Translations under genes and position numbers: made by a program
NCBI GenBank assembly: GCA_900637675.1
Contig: LR134389.1
Location: forward strand, 806,001-870,000
DNA from: Streptococcus equi subsp. equi
Lineage (GTDB): Bacteria > Bacillota > Bacilli > Lactobacillales > Streptococcaceae
Direction of reading: 5' to 3'
DNA: 64,000 bases
Notes under the pieces: generated by a model
The model's input: the letters and a program-made list of their open reading frames with translations, nothing else
Told to the model about the DNA's origin: nothing
Databases searched by the model: none
Shown here: in pieces, positions 53,596 to 63,968 of the stretch
How positions within the stretch are numbered: position 1 is the stretch's first letter
How the letters are laid out: every line of letters begins with the position of its first letter

Positions 53596-55329
53596 ATGAC
53601 AGAAATGCTTAAAGGAATCGCAGCCTCTGACGGTGTTGCTGTTGCCAAAGCATATCTGCTAGTTCAGCCGGATTTGTCATTTGAGACTATCACAGTCGAG
53701 GATACAAATGCAGAAGAAGCTCGCCTTGATGTTGCACTACAAGCTTCACAAGACGAGCTTTCTGTTATCCGAGAAAAAGCAGTAGAAAGCCTAGGCGAAG
53801 AAGCGGCAGCAGTTTTTGATGCCCATTTAATGGTTCTTGCTGATCCAGAGATGATCAGCCAAATTAAAGAGACTATTCGTGCGAAGCAAACGAATGCTGA
53901 AACAGGTCTAAAAGAAGTGACTGACATGTTCATCACAATCTTTGAAGGCATGGAAGACAATCCTTATATGCAAGAGCGTGCGGCTGATATTCGAGATGTC
54001 GCTAAGCGCGTCTTGGCTCATTTATTAGGTGTTAAGCTTCCAAATCCAGCTACAATTGATGAAGAAGCAATTGTTATTGCACATGATTTGACTCCTTCAG
54101 ATACTGCACAGCTTAACAAACAATTTGTAAAAGCATTTGTAACGAACATTGGCGGACGTACGAGTCATTCGGCTATCATGGCCCGTACACTTGAGATTGC
54201 GGCTGTGCTTGGTACAAATGATATTACTAAGCGTGTCAAAGATGGTGACCTTATTGCTGTTAATGGTATCACTGGTGAGGTTATTATTGACCCAAGTGAG
54301 GAGCAGATTCTTGCTTTCAAGGAAGCTGGAGAGGCTTATGCGAAGCAAAAGGCTGAGTGGGCTCTGCTTAAGGACGCACAAACTGTCACAGCAGATGGCA
54401 AGTACTTTGAATTAGCAGCAAACATCGGTACACCTAAGGACGTTGAAGGTGTCAACGATAATGGTGCTGAGGCGGTAGGTCTTTACCGTACTGAGTTTCT
54501 TTATATGGATTCTCAGGATTTCCCAACCGAAGATGAGCAATATGAAGCCTACAAGGCTGTTCTTGAAGGAATGAACGGCAAGCCTGTTGTTGTTCGTACA
54601 ATGGATATCGGTGGGGACAAGGAGCTTCCTTACTTTGATTTACCAAAGGAAATGAACCCATTCCTTGGTTTTCGTGCCTTACGCATTTCAATCTCTGAAA
54701 CAGGTAATGCTATGTTCCGCACACAAATTCGTGCTTTGCTGCGTGCTTCTGTGCATGGTCAATTGCGTATCATGTTCCCGATGGTTGCCCTTCTAAAGGA
54801 ATTTCGTGCTGCTAAAGTCGTATTTGAAGAAGAAAAGGCTAGCTTGCTGTCTGAGGGTGTTGCGGTTGCAGACGATATTCAGGTTGGTATCATGATTGAG
54901 ATCCCAGCAGCAGCAATGCTTGCTGACCAATTTGCCAAGGAGGTTGACTTCTTCTCAATTGGTACAAATGACCTTATCCAGTACACAATGGCAGCAGACC
55001 GCATGAACGAGCAAGTGTCATACCTTTACCAGCCATATAACCCATCAATCCTTCGTTTGATTAACAATGTTATCAAAGCAGCTCATGCTGAAGGTAAGTG
55101 GGCTGGTATGTGTGGTGAAATGGCAGGTGACCAACAGGCTGTGCCGCTTCTTGTTGGTATGGGGCTTGATGAATTTTCAATGTCAGCAACATCTGTGCTT
55201 CGCACACGTAGCCTGATGAAAAAGCTTGATTCAGCGAAAATGGCAGAGTATGCTCATCGTGCACTCACAGAATGCTCAACTGCTGAAGAGGTTCTTGAGC
55301 TTGCCAAAGAGTATATTACAGAAGCTTAA
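53596..55329 (+). CDS. ptsI: PTS enzyme I
   Basis: This is a 577-residue protein. The N-terminal domain carries the phospho-histidine in [16 protein letters not shown]. The PEP-binding C-terminal barrel shows [46 protein letters not shown] and the Cys region [14 protein letters not shown]. It transfers phosphate from phosphoenolpyruvate to HPr in the cytoplasm. Codon use is that of a highly expressed gene. A terminator follows. Confidence 0.97.
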   Translation: MTEMLKGIAASDGVAVAKAYLLVQPDLSFETITVEDTNAEEARLDVALQASQDELSVIREKAVESLGEEAAAVFDAHLMVLADPEMISQIKETIRAKQTNAETGLKEVTDMFITIFEGMEDNPYMQERAADIRDVAKRVLAHLLGVKLPNPATIDEEAIVIAHDLTPSDTAQLNKQFVKAFVTNIGGRTSHSAIMARTLEIAAVLGTNDITKRVKDGDLIAVNGITGEVIIDPSEEQILAFKEAGEAYAKQKAEWALLKDAQTVTADGKYFELAANIGTPKDVEGVNDNGAEAVGLYRTEFLYMDSQDFPTEDEQYEAYKAVLEGMNGKPVVVRTMDIGGDKELPYFDLPKEMNPFLGFRALRISISETGNAMFRTQIRALLRASVHGQLRIMFPMVALLKEFRAAKVVFEEEKASLLSEGVAVADDIQVGIMIEIPAAAMLADQFAKEVDFFSIGTNDLIQYTMAADRMNEQVSYLYQPYNPSILRLINNVIKAAHAEGKWAGMCGEMAGDQQAVPLLVGMGLDEFSMSATSVLRTRSLMKKLDSAKMAEYAHRALTECSTAEEVLELAKEYITEA

Positions 55330-55343
55330 ATAGAAATAACGAG

Positions 55344-55370
55344 GAGCTGGTTTTGTCCGGCTCTTTTTTA
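55344..55370 (+). terminator. Terminator of ptsHI
   Basis: GAGCTGG pairs with CCGGCTC around TTTTGT, followed by seven T. Confidence 0.88.
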
Positions 55371-55472
55371 CTAGAAAAATGACTAATCAGATCCATATGA
55401 AAGCTTGCTTTATAAAGTAGTTTGATGTTTCAAGTTTTATCAGAATTTTCAGACTCTTCCTGTAGCGAATTG

Positions 55473-55500
55473 TTGAAATATGCTAAAAAAGTGATAGAAT
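55473..55500 (+). promoter_or_regulatory. gapN promoter
   Basis: TTGAAA at 55473-55478, a 16-base spacer and TAGAAT at 55495-55500. Confidence 0.65.
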
Positions 55501-55530
55501 AATAGTACCATTATAAAAGGAGAAAAAAGT

Positions 55531-56958
55531 TTGGCTAAACAATATAAAAATTTAGTGAATGGTGAGTGGAAGCTCTCTGAAAATGAGATCAAGATCTATG
55601 CACCAGCAACCGGCGAGGAGTTAGGTAGTGTACCAGCTATGTCTCGTGAAGAGGTTGATCAGGTTTATGCGTCAGCTCGCGCTGCTCTTGCAGATTGGAG
55701 AGCGCTTTCTTATGTTGAGCGTACTGCTTATTTGCACAAGGCTGCTGATATTTTGGTGCGTGATGCTGAGAAGATTGGTGCTGTTCTCTCAAAAGAGGTT
55801 GCAAAGGGTTATAAGGCTGCTGTTAGTGAGGTTATTCGTACAGCAGAAATTATTAACTATGCAGCAGAAGAAGGCCTTCGTATGGAAGGCGAGGTCCTTG
55901 AGGGTGGCAGCTTTGAGGCTGCTAGTAAGAAAAAGATTGCGATCGTACGTCGTGAGCCAGTGGGACTTGTGCTTGCGATTTCACCCTTCAATTATCCGAT
56001 TAACCTAGCAGGCTCAAAGATTGCTCCAGCCCTTATTGCAGGAAATGTCGTGGTTCTTAAGCCGCCGACACAAGGCTCTATTTCTGGCTTGCTCTTAGCA
56101 GAGGTATTTGCAGAAGCAGGTCTTCCTGCTGGAGTCTTTAATACCATCACTGGACGCGGCTCAGTTATTGGTGATTACATCGTTGAGCATGAGGCTGTAA
56201 ACTTTATCAACTTTACTGGCTCAACGCCAATTGGAGAGCGAATTGGTAAATTAGCCGGCATGCGTCCGATTATGCTTGAGCTTGGTGGTAAGGATTCAGC
56301 GATTGTCTTAGAAGATGCTGATATTGCCTTAGCTGCTAAAAACATTGTTGCAGGTGCCTTTGGCTACTCAGGTCAACGCTGTACAGCAGTTAAGCGTGTG
56401 CTTGTTATGGAAAGCGTTGCAGACCAGCTGGTAGCAGAGATTAAGGGCTTAGTTGAGAAATTACTTATCGGTATGCCAGAGGACAATGCTGACATCACAC
56501 CATTGATTGATACCAAAGCGGCAGATTTTGTTGAAGGTCTGGTTAATGATGCAGCAGACAAGGGAGCACAGGCGCTTACTGAAATCAAGCGTGACGGTAA
56601 TTTAATTTGTCCTATCTTGTTTGATAGAGTAACAACTGATATGCGCTTGGCTTGGGAGGAGCCATTTGGTCCGGTGCTGCCAGTGATTCGTGTAAGCTCT
56701 GTAGAAGAGGCAATCAGCATTTCAAATCAATCTGAATACGGTTTGCAAGCGTCTATCTTTACGACTAATTTTCCACAGGCCTTTGCTATTGCTGAGAAGC
56801 TTGAGGTTGGTACAGTACACATTAACAACAAAACCCAACGTGGTACAGATAATTTCCCATTCCTAGGGGCTAAGAAATCAGGAGCTGGTGTTCAAGGGGT
56901 CAAATATTCAATTGAGGCAATGACAAGTCTCAAATCAGTCGTATTTGATATTCAATAA
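55531..56958 (+). CDS. gapN: NADP-dependent non-phosphorylating glyceraldehyde-3-phosphate dehydrogenase
   Basis: This is a 475-residue aldehyde dehydrogenase from a TTG behind AAAGGAG. Nucleotide-binding FTGSTPIGERIGKLAG, catalytic Glu in IMLELGGKDSAIVLEDAD and catalytic Cys in AFGYSGQRCTAVKR are all present. The length equals streptococcal GapN. It oxidises glyceraldehyde-3-phosphate directly to 3-phosphoglycerate and is the main NADPH source in streptococci, which lack a full oxidative pentose phosphate pathway. It stands next to ptsHI but has its own promoter. Confidence 0.95.
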   Translation: MAKQYKNLVNGEWKLSENEIKIYAPATGEELGSVPAMSREEVDQVYASARAALADWRALSYVERTAYLHKAADILVRDAEKIGAVLSKEVAKGYKAAVSEVIRTAEIINYAAEEGLRMEGEVLEGGSFEAASKKKIAIVRREPVGLVLAISPFNYPINLAGSKIAPALIAGNVVVLKPPTQGSISGLLLAEVFAEAGLPAGVFNTITGRGSVIGDYIVEHEAVNFINFTGSTPIGERIGKLAGMRPIMLELGGKDSAIVLEDADIALAAKNIVAGAFGYSGQRCTAVKRVLVMESVADQLVAEIKGLVEKLLIGMPEDNADITPLIDTKAADFVEGLVNDAADKGAQALTEIKRDGNLICPILFDRVTTDMRLAWEEPFGPVLPVIRVSSVEEAISISNQSEYGLQASIFTTNFPQAFAIAEKLEVGTVHINNKTQRGTDNFPFLGAKKSGAGVQGVKYSIEAMTSLKSVVFDIQ

Positions 56959-57609
56959 CAAAAAAGCTAGGGTATCTTAGTTTGAAAGCAGTTGCACATT
57001 TGTGCGGCTGTTTTATTTGTGTCTCTAGTTTTAACAGCTAGCTATGCAAGAAGGTGAGTTGTCCCAACCTCAAAGATGAGATCTAAATATTTAATGATTT
57101 TGGGGTCGTAAAAAAGTTTAGAGTGTTTTGATCTCCTTAAGATGTGAGTGTACAAAGTCTCGCCAACAGCCAGCAGGACTAGCCATTGAGGTCAAGGAAG
57201 CTGCTAAAATAGCTGATGGTTCAAAAGCTTGGTGAAAGGCTTAATATCTATCATTGCTATTTTGAGGGCTTTCCATTATAATATGAATACTAGAGCTACT
57301 TGTCGGTCTGCCTCTTGAGCTGTGAGATAGCTGTTGGATTTAGTTGTCTCCTTGTCCACAAAAGGCTTAGAGGCAAAGGCTGTGGCTATGCTTCTTGCTT
57401 CTTTTAGTGAAGTGTATGAGATCTTATGAAAACTCATATAGGCTTTGGTATCTTTGCAAGAGGACTAATGGCTTGCTTTACTTGCCTTGATAGAGGGCTG
57501 GGATTGAGGGGTGATGACCTGCGGTGGTCATCTCTAGAGCTCCTTGCTTCTTTTTTATGTAGACTAATGGTTTAGACTGCTAGCTTCCTTGTTTAGAAAG
57601 TAGGACATC
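56959..57609 (+). other. 650-base intergenic region between gapN and rodA
   Basis: No open frame of note is visible on either strand. A hairpin CAGTTGCAC-ATTT-GTGCGGCTG near 56979-57005, followed by TTTTATT, is the probable gapN terminator. The remainder resembles decayed sequence with several stop codons in all frames; no repeat or RNA was recognised. Confidence 0.5.
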
Positions 57610-58824
57610 ATGTTACCCAAGAGAAAATTAATTGATCAACGTCTTGATTATGCCATTATTTTTCCTGTTTTTTGTTTGCTAATATTTGGTCTGGTATCTG
57701 TATATGTGGCAGCAAGTCATGATTTTCCGCAAAGCCTCGCCACTGTTATGCTTCAACAGGTTCTCTGGATCCTTCTTGGAGCTGTGATTGCCTTTACCCT
57801 AATGTTTTTTAGCACAGAGATTCTGTGGAAATTAACACCTGTCTTTTATCTTTTGGGTGTGCTATTAATGGTTCTGCCACTCATCTTTTTTAGCCCTCGG
57901 CTGGTAGCTGCTACAGGGGCGAAAAATTGGATTACGATTGGCTCAACGACCTTGTTTCAACCATCAGAATTTATGAAAATATCCTACATTCTGGCAATGT
58001 CTTGGTTAACGGTCTGGTTTAAGAGAAAGCAGGAGAGAAGTCGGTTTTTAGATGATTGGAAGCTCTTGGGCTTATACCTTGTCTTGACGTTGCCGGTCAT
58101 GGTCCTGCTAGCACTGCAAAAGGACTTAGGAACAGCTATGGTTTTTTTAGCCATCTTAGCTGGGATTATCTTAATTTCAGGAATTTCTTGGTGGCTTATT
58201 TTACCAGCTTTGGTACTAGTCTTTTTACTGGTTTCAGCTTTTTTCTTTGTTTTTTTGTTGCCAGAGGGAAAAGAATTCCTTTTAAAAATGGGAATGGATA
58301 CCTACCAATTGAATCGTATTTCAGCTTGGCTGACACCGTTTGATTTCTCAGATACCATTGCCTATCAGCAGACGCAAAGTATGATTTCGATTGGGAGTGG
58401 TGGCTTTTTTGGTAAGGGCTTTAATCAGCTTGAGCTGTCAGTACCAGTCAGAGAAAGTGATATGATTTTTACAGTGATCGCTGAAAATTTTGGCTTTCTT
58501 GGTGCAGCTAGCTTACTGATCTTGTATTTAATACTGATTTACCGCATGCTTAGGGTGACCTTTGCATCGAATAACCTTTTTTATACCTACATTTCAACCG
58601 GCTTTATCATGATGATACTATTTCATATTTTTGAAAACATTGGCGCAGCAGTTGGTCTGCTACCTTTGACCGGTATTCCCCTTCCCTTTATTTCTCAGGG
58701 CGGCTCTTCCTTGATTTCAAATCTGATTGGGGTCGGCCTGATCCTATCAATGAACTATCAGCACGTCCTTGCTCATGAAAAGCAAAGCGAGCATGAGCTT
58801 AGCAGAAGCTCACGTTATGTTTAA
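57610..58824 (+). CDS. rodA: SEDS peptidoglycan polymerase RodA
   Basis: This is a 404-residue membrane protein with about ten membrane segments. SEDS motifs include GAKNWITIGSTTLFQPSEFMKISYILAMSW, LLALQKDLGTAMVFLAIL with the catalytic Asp, GFFGKGFNQLELSVPVRESDMIFTVIAENFGF and PLPFISQGGSSLISNLIGVG. It polymerises lipid II for peripheral wall growth with a class B PBP. RodA rather than FtsW is inferred from its position before gyrB and ezrA, as in the pneumococcus. Confidence 0.9.
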   Translation: MLPKRKLIDQRLDYAIIFPVFCLLIFGLVSVYVAASHDFPQSLATVMLQQVLWILLGAVIAFTLMFFSTEILWKLTPVFYLLGVLLMVLPLIFFSPRLVAATGAKNWITIGSTTLFQPSEFMKISYILAMSWLTVWFKRKQERSRFLDDWKLLGLYLVLTLPVMVLLALQKDLGTAMVFLAILAGIILISGISWWLILPALVLVFLLVSAFFFVFLLPEGKEFLLKMGMDTYQLNRISAWLTPFDFSDTIAYQQTQSMISIGSGGFFGKGFNQLELSVPVRESDMIFTVIAENFGFLGAASLLILYLILIYRMLRVTFASNNLFYTYISTGFIMMILFHIFENIGAAVGLLPLTGIPLPFISQGGSSLISNLIGVGLILSMNYQHVLAHEKQSEHELSRSSRYV

Positions 58825-58912
58825 GAGGCATGTTTGGTCCTTGTTCGGTTAGAATGAGCTGCCAATCAGCCCTTTTTTATTTGCTTAATCGCTATAAAAA
58901 TAAAGAAAAATA

Positions 58913-58928
58913 TGTTATAATTAAGGTT
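58913..58928 (+). promoter_or_regulatory. Extended -10 of the HAD gene, leaderless arrangement
   Basis: TGTTATAAT (58913-58921) is followed by seven bases, TAAGGTT, and ATG. No standard ribosome binding site fits between them, so the transcript probably starts at or next to the ATG. Confidence 0.5.
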
Positions 58929-59489
58929 ATGAATTATCATGATTATATTTGGGATTTGGGCGGCACTCTCTTGGATAACTATGAAATTTCTACCCAGGCT
59001 TTTATTGAGACGCTGCATTTTTTTAAGCTGTCTGCAAGCCACGATGCCGTTTATCAAAGGCTTAAGAAATCAACAGCAACCGCCATTCAAGTATTTGCTC
59101 CCAACGAACCGCAATTTTTACAATATTACAAAGCGAATGAGGCTAAGAAATTAGCCAATCCTATTTGGTGCCTAGGTGCAAAGGACATTCTAAAGAGGAT
59201 TGTGGCATCAGGCTCGCGTAATTTTTTAATATCCCATCGTGATCATCAGGTCAATGATTTGCTGGAGCAGGCTGGGCTTTTGGGCTATTTTACCGAGGTT
59301 GTTACCGCCTCAAATGGCTTTGCCAGAAAGCCTAACCCTGAGAGCTTACTTTATTTGAAGGAAAAGTACCTGATCAGCAAGGGCTTAGTGATTGGTGATC
59401 GCAGACTTGATATAGAAGCAGGACAAGCAGCAGGCTTTGACACCCTGCTTGTTGATGGTAGAAAAAACCTATTGGAGATAGTAGATTAG
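58929..59489 (+). CDS. HAD superfamily hydrolase
   Basis: This is a 186-residue protein from ATG 58929. The nucleophile motif is altered in spacing but recognisable as YIWDLGGTLLDNYE (DxGGT rather than DxDGT). Motif II is NFLISHRDHQV, and motif III/IV is FARKPNPESLLYL and GLVIGDRRLDIEAGQAAGFDTLLVDG. The second Asp of motif I, normally the acid/base, is replaced by Gly, a known variant in some HAD proteins but one that could lower activity. The gene ends right at the gyrB start, with no intervening base. Confidence 0.83.
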   Translation: MNYHDYIWDLGGTLLDNYEISTQAFIETLHFFKLSASHDAVYQRLKKSTATAIQVFAPNEPQFLQYYKANEAKKLANPIWCLGAKDILKRIVASGSRNFLISHRDHQVNDLLEQAGLLGYFTEVVTASNGFARKPNPESLLYLKEKYLISKGLVIGDRRLDIEAGQAAGFDTLLVDGRKNLLEIVD

Positions 59490-61442
59490 ATGGTTGAAGA
59501 AAATAAACAATTAGAAGACAAGGCTCAAGAGTATGACGCTAGCCAGATTCAGGTCTTAGAGGGGTTAGAAGCCGTTCGCATGCGTCCTGGAATGTATATT
59601 GGCTCAACTGCCAAGGAAGGCTTACATCACCTAGTTTGGGAGATTGTTGATAATTCTATCGATGAAGCCTTGGCAGGCTTTGCCAGTCATATTCAGGTTT
59701 TTATTGAGGCAGATAATTCGATTACCGTTATTGATGATGGACGTGGTATCCCAGTTGATATTCAAGCTAAGACAGGCCGGCCTGCTGTAGAGACAGTTTT
59801 TACAGTTTTGCATGCCGGTGGAAAATTTGGCGGTGGTGGCTACAAGGTTTCTGGAGGACTTCATGGTGTTGGCTCCTCGGTTGTTAATGCCTTATCCACA
59901 CAGCTTGATGTTCGTGTCTATAAAAATGGGCATATCCACTATCAGGAGTTTAGGCGTGGTGCTGTAGTTGATGATTTGGCTATCATTGGAACGACTGATG
60001 TTACGGGAACAACAGTGCATTTCACACCTGATCCAGAGATCTTTACAGAAACAACAGAATTTGACTACCAGGTCCTGGCAAAGCGTATTCAAGAGCTGGC
60101 CTTTCTTAATCGTGGCTTAAAAATCTCAATTACAGATAAACGAGCTGGTCTTGAAAGAGAAGAGCATTTCCATTACGAGGGTGGTATTGGCTCTTATGTT
60201 GCCTTTTTAAATGACAAAAAGGACGTCATCTTCGATACTCCGATTTATTCTGATGGTGAGCTGGAGGGGATAACAGTTGAGGTGGCGATGCAGTACACTA
60301 CAGGTTACCATGAGACTGTTATGAGCTTTGCCAACAATATTCACACACATGAGGGTGGTACCCATGAGCAGGGCTTTAGAACAGCTCTGACGCGCGTGAT
60401 TAATGACTATGCTAAGAAGGCTAAGATTCTCAAGGAAAACGAGGATAATCTGACAGGTGAGGACGTCCGCGAGGGCTTGACTGCTGTTATTTCTGTCAAG
60501 CACCCAAATCCACAATTTGAAGGGCAAACAAAGACAAAGTTAGGAAATTCTGAGGTTGTTAAGATTACCAATCGCTTGTTTAGCGAAGCTCTTCAGCGCT
60601 TTCTACTAGAGAATCCGCAGGTTGCCCGTAAGATTGTTGAAAAGGGGATTCTAGCCTCTAAGGCTCGCATTGCTGCCAAGAGAGCGCGTGAAGTAACCCG
60701 CAAAAAATCAGGCCTAGAGATTTCCAATTTGCCAGGGAAGCTGGCTGACTGCTCCTCAAATGATGCTAGTCAAAATGAGCTTTTTATCGTGGAGGGGGAT
60801 TCGGCTGGTGGATCAGCGAAGTCAGGTCGCAATCGTGAGTTTCAGGCTATTCTGCCTATTCGTGGTAAAATTTTAAACGTTGAAAAAGCAACGATGGATA
60901 AAATCCTTGCTAACGAAGAAATCAGAAGCCTCTTTACTGCTATGGGGACAGGCTTTGGAGCGGAGTTTGATGTTTCTAGAGCTCGCTATCAAAAGCTGGT
61001 CATCATGACTGATGCAGATGTCGATGGAGCTCATATCAGAACGCTTTTGTTAACGTTGATTTATCGCTTCATGCGACCAGTATTAGAGGCTGGCTATGTT
61101 TACATTGCTCAGCCACCGATTTATGGTGTTAAGGTTGGCAGCGAGATTAAGGAATACATTCAACCGGGAGTCAACCAAGAAGAGGAGCTAAAGGCTGCTC
61201 TTGAAAGACATAGCACAGGACGCTCAAGGCCGACTATTCAACGCTATAAGGGCCTAGGAGAGATGGACGATCACCAGCTTTGGGAAACAACAATGGACCC
61301 TGATAATCGTCTAATGGCACGTGTGACCGTAGATGATGCGGCAGAGGCTGATCGGATTTTTGACATGCTGATGGGCGATCGTGTTGAGCCAAGGCGTGAA
61401 TTTATTGAGGAAAATGCGGTCTATAGTACGCTTGACATTTAG
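59490..61442 (+). CDS. gyrB: DNA gyrase subunit B
   Basis: This is a 650-residue type II topoisomerase subunit. The GHKL ATP site shows [24 protein letters not shown] and [21 protein letters not shown]. The TOPRIM domain shows [36 protein letters not shown] and [15 protein letters not shown]. The C-terminal tail is [20 protein letters not shown]. It introduces negative supercoils with GyrA. The start follows the HAD stop immediately, and the two are probably co-transcribed with coupled translation. Confidence 0.96.
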   Translation: MVEENKQLEDKAQEYDASQIQVLEGLEAVRMRPGMYIGSTAKEGLHHLVWEIVDNSIDEALAGFASHIQVFIEADNSITVIDDGRGIPVDIQAKTGRPAVETVFTVLHAGGKFGGGGYKVSGGLHGVGSSVVNALSTQLDVRVYKNGHIHYQEFRRGAVVDDLAIIGTTDVTGTTVHFTPDPEIFTETTEFDYQVLAKRIQELAFLNRGLKISITDKRAGLEREEHFHYEGGIGSYVAFLNDKKDVIFDTPIYSDGELEGITVEVAMQYTTGYHETVMSFANNIHTHEGGTHEQGFRTALTRVINDYAKKAKILKENEDNLTGEDVREGLTAVISVKHPNPQFEGQTKTKLGNSEVVKITNRLFSEALQRFLLENPQVARKIVEKGILASKARIAAKRAREVTRKKSGLEISNLPGKLADCSSNDASQNELFIVEGDSAGGSAKSGRNREFQAILPIRGKILNVEKATMDKILANEEIRSLFTAMGTGFGAEFDVSRARYQKLVIMTDADVDGAHIRTLLLTLIYRFMRPVLEAGYVYIAQPPIYGVKVGSEIKEYIQPGVNQEEELKAALERHSTGRSRPTIQRYKGLGEMDDHQLWETTMDPDNRLMARVTVDDAAEADRIFDMLMGDRVEPRREFIEENAVYSTLDI

Positions 61443-61453
61443 TCAAATATATT

Positions 61454-61482
61454 TTGAAAAGCACCTAAAAGTATGTTATAAT
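61454..61482 (+). promoter_or_regulatory. ezrA promoter
   Basis: TTGAAA at 61454-61459, a 17-base spacer and an extended -10, TGTTATAAT, ending at 61482. Confidence 0.85.
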
Positions 61483-61590
61483 CGTAACGTTATAGTGTAT
61501 TTTTGATAATATAATAAAAGGCGATTCTTGCTAGTTGTTCCTACTGAACCGGCAGTTGATCAATCGCATCTAAATAATAAGGAGATTAAG

Positions 61591-63315
61591 ATGTCAAGCG
61601 GAATTATCTTGCTGATTGTGGCCATAGTCTTACTAGTGATTATTGCTTATTTAGTGGGTGTTATTATACGCAAGCGTAATGACACATTAATTACCAGTCT
61701 AGAAGAACGAAAACAAGCTTTATTTGGCCTTCCTGTTAATGACGAAATCGAGGAAGTCAAGTCTCTTCACTTGATTGGTCAAAGCCAGACCTCATTTCGT
61801 GAATGGAATCAAAAGTGGGTTGATTTGACCCTAAATACCTTTACCGATATTGAAAAGCATATCTTTGAGGCTGAGCACTTAAATGACACCTTTAATTTCA
61901 TTCGTGCCAAGCATGAGATTAATAGCGTTGAGAGTCAATTGAATCTCGTTGAAGAGGATATTACCGCTATTCGTGAAGCACTTGGCATATTAAAGGAGCA
62001 GGAAGAAAAAAACAGCGCGCGTGTTACTCATGCACTAGATTTGTACGAAAAGTTGCAGGCTTCCGTTGCTGAAAATGAAGATAATTTCGGATCAACAATG
62101 GCCGAAATTGAAAAGCAAATGAAGAATATTGAAGCAGAGTTTTCACAATTTGTTGCCCTTAATTCATCAGGTGACCCTGTTGAAGCAGCGGAGGTTTTGG
62201 ATAAGGCTGAGGAGCATACGATTGCCTTGGGGCAAATTACAGAGCAGATCCCTGCTATTGTAGCAAAGCTTGAAGATGATTTTCCGGATCAATTGGACGA
62301 TCTGGAGACAGGCTATCGTCGTTTGCTGGAGGAAAATTATCACTTCCCAGAAAAAAATATTGAAGCCCGCTTTCAAGAGATTCGTGAGTCTATTCGTGCC
62401 AATTCATCAGAGCTGGTTACCCTTGATTTGGACCGAGCTAGAGATGAAAATACTCACATTCAAGAGCGTATCGACTCACTGTATGAGCTCTTTGAGCGTG
62501 AGATTGCAGCCTACAAGGTGGTTGCTAAAAATAGCAAAATATTACCAAGATACCTGGCTCACGCCAAGCACAACAACGAGCAGTTGAAGCATGAGATTGC
62601 TCGTCTATCACGTAAGTATATCTTGAGTGAAAATGAAGGCTTAAATATCAAGGCCTTTGACAAAGACCTCAAAGATATCGAAGACAATGTCCTTGAGATT
62701 GCTGAAGCCTTTGATCAGCAGGAAAAGCCATTTTCAGAGCTACAGCTGATTCTTGATCGTAGTATCAAGACGTTGGCTTCTGTAGAGTCTGGTCAGATGG
62801 ACGTCTTTGCTGCTGTTAAAGACATTGAAAAGATTGAGTCACAGGCTCGCCAGCACTTAGAAATCTACGTCACACAGCTTCACATGATTAAGCGTTATAT
62901 GGAAAAGCGCAATTTACCGGGAATTCCACAGGATTTTCTGAGTACCTTCTTTACCACTAGTTCGCAGCTAGAAGCATTGATGGACGAACTAAGTAGAGGA
63001 CGTATCAACATTGAAGCGGTGTCCCGTCTGTCTGAGGTGGCAACAGCTGCTATTGCTAATCTAGAAGAGCTAACCTACCAAGTGGTTCAGCATGCTACCT
63101 TGACAGAGCAGCTGCTCCAGTACTCTAACCGTTATCGTTCCTTTGAAGCTGGCGTGCAAAATAGCTTTGAGCATGCCTTGAAATTGTTCGAGGTGGACAA
63201 TGACTATCAGGCATCATTTGATGAGATTTCCTATGCCTTGGAGACAGTCGAGCCAGGAGTGACAGAGCGTTTTGTCAATTCCTATGAGAAGACACGTGAA
63301 CGTATCCGCTTCTAA
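61591..63315 (+). CDS. ezrA: Septation ring formation regulator EzrA
   Basis: This is a 574-residue protein from ATG 61591 behind AAGGAG; the longer in-frame TTG at 61528 lacks a binding site. One N-terminal membrane helix ([22 protein letters not shown]) is followed by a long series of helical, spectrin-like repeats ([48 protein letters not shown]). EzrA is anchored outside-in and modulates FtsZ ring assembly and wall enzymes. It has its own promoter and a strong terminator. Confidence 0.96.
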   Translation: MSSGIILLIVAIVLLVIIAYLVGVIIRKRNDTLITSLEERKQALFGLPVNDEIEEVKSLHLIGQSQTSFREWNQKWVDLTLNTFTDIEKHIFEAEHLNDTFNFIRAKHEINSVESQLNLVEEDITAIREALGILKEQEEKNSARVTHALDLYEKLQASVAENEDNFGSTMAEIEKQMKNIEAEFSQFVALNSSGDPVEAAEVLDKAEEHTIALGQITEQIPAIVAKLEDDFPDQLDDLETGYRRLLEENYHFPEKNIEARFQEIRESIRANSSELVTLDLDRARDENTHIQERIDSLYELFEREIAAYKVVAKNSKILPRYLAHAKHNNEQLKHEIARLSRKYILSENEGLNIKAFDKDLKDIEDNVLEIAEAFDQQEKPFSELQLILDRSIKTLASVESGQMDVFAAVKDIEKIESQARQHLEIYVTQLHMIKRYMEKRNLPGIPQDFLSTFFTTSSQLEALMDELSRGRINIEAVSRLSEVATAAIANLEELTYQVVQHATLTEQLLQYSNRYRSFEAGVQNSFEHALKLFEVDNDYQASFDEISYALETVEPGVTERFVNSYEKTRERIRF

Positions 63316-63344
63316 TGTGACAAGGGTTGATACTTTATATTACG

Positions 63345-63395
63345 AAAAAGCTTGAAAAAGCAGTCCATGCTGGGCTATGCTTTTTCAAGCTTTTT
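63345..63395 (+). terminator. Terminator of ezrA
   Basis: AAAAAGCTTGAAAAAGC (63345-63361) and GCTTTTTCAAGCTTTTT (63379-63395) form a perfect 17-bp stem with a 17-base loop. Confidence 0.85.
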
Positions 63396-63512
63396 GAATG
63401 GTCAGGCTATGGCCTCCTTGAGCTATACCCAAAAAGCTGGTTCAAGCCAGTCAGTAGAGATAGACAAGGCCTTAGTGCTATTGGGCTGTTGCTACATGAG
63501 ATATTTTGTAAT

Positions 63513-63568
63513 AAAATCAGACGATTATCCATTTAATTAAAAAAAAAAAAAAAACGAAACTGCGGAGG
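63513..63568 (+). promoter_or_regulatory. Shared upstream element with poly-A16, copy 2
   Basis: AAAATCAGAC (63513-63522), a 16-base A run (63539-63554), CGAAAC (63555-63560) and GGAGG (63564-63568) repeat the order and spacing seen at 22303-22355 upstream of the collagen-like gene. From the first base of AAAATCAGAC to the A run is 26 bases in both. Confidence 0.6.
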
Positions 63569-63586
63569 AAACCTGACGAGTAACTA

Positions 63587-63615
63587 TTTATGGCTATCAA
63601 TCAGCATGTTACACT
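63587..63615 (+). promoter_or_regulatory. Promoter of the small secreted protein gene
   Basis: A weak -35 TTTATG (63587-63592), a 17-base spacer and an extended -10, TGTTACACT, ending at 63615. The poor -35 suggests dependence on an activator. Confidence 0.55.
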
Positions 63616-63686
63616 CTTTTTGGAAGGCCTAGCAATCACTGACTGTGAGGTTAACCAAAGAAAATAAGATGTTAAGGAGAATATCA

Positions 63687-63968
63687 ATGAAAATAACTAA
63701 AGCATTGTGTGTAGCAGGTGCTGTTGCAGTCCTAGCCTTGGCACCAATCAGCTCAAGTCCTGCACCAACACAGACTGTATTTGCTGCTACACGTGGTACT
63801 GAAGAGTACTGTCATAATGGGTGGTGCAGTTTTCTTGATGAACATGGTGAGTGGAACACGAAACGTGAGGGCGAATCTAATAGTCCCCTACAGCGAGGTT
63901 CATGGTGGGATTGGATTTCTTATTGGTCTGGTTATATATGGTATTCTGTATATAACTGGTTTAGGTAA
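63687..63968 (+). CDS. Small secreted aromatic-rich protein of unknown function
   Basis: This is a 93-residue protein from ATG 63687 behind AAGGAGA; an upstream in-frame start is rejected. A signal peptide (KALCVAGAVAVLALAPISSS, cleavage probably near VFA|AT) leaves a mature chain of about 60 residues. That chain has one Cys pair (YCHNGWCSF), a charged middle and a C-terminus with many Trp and Tyr (GSWWDWISYWSGYIWYSVYNWFR), which would sit well in a membrane interface. I do not recognise the family. Its size and composition resemble secreted bacteriocin-like or host-membrane-active peptides, but no immunity or export gene is visible before the window ends. Confidence 0.7.
   Translation: MKITKALCVAGAVAVLALAPISSSPAPTQTVFAATRGTEEYCHNGWCSFLDEHGEWNTKREGESNSPLQRGSWWDWISYWSGYIWYSVYNWFR

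Noticed and set aside
56959-57609. Possible small gene or RNA in the gapN-rodA gap
   Set aside because: All frames carry frequent stops, and no promoter-terminator pair or known RNA structure was seen apart from the gapN terminator.
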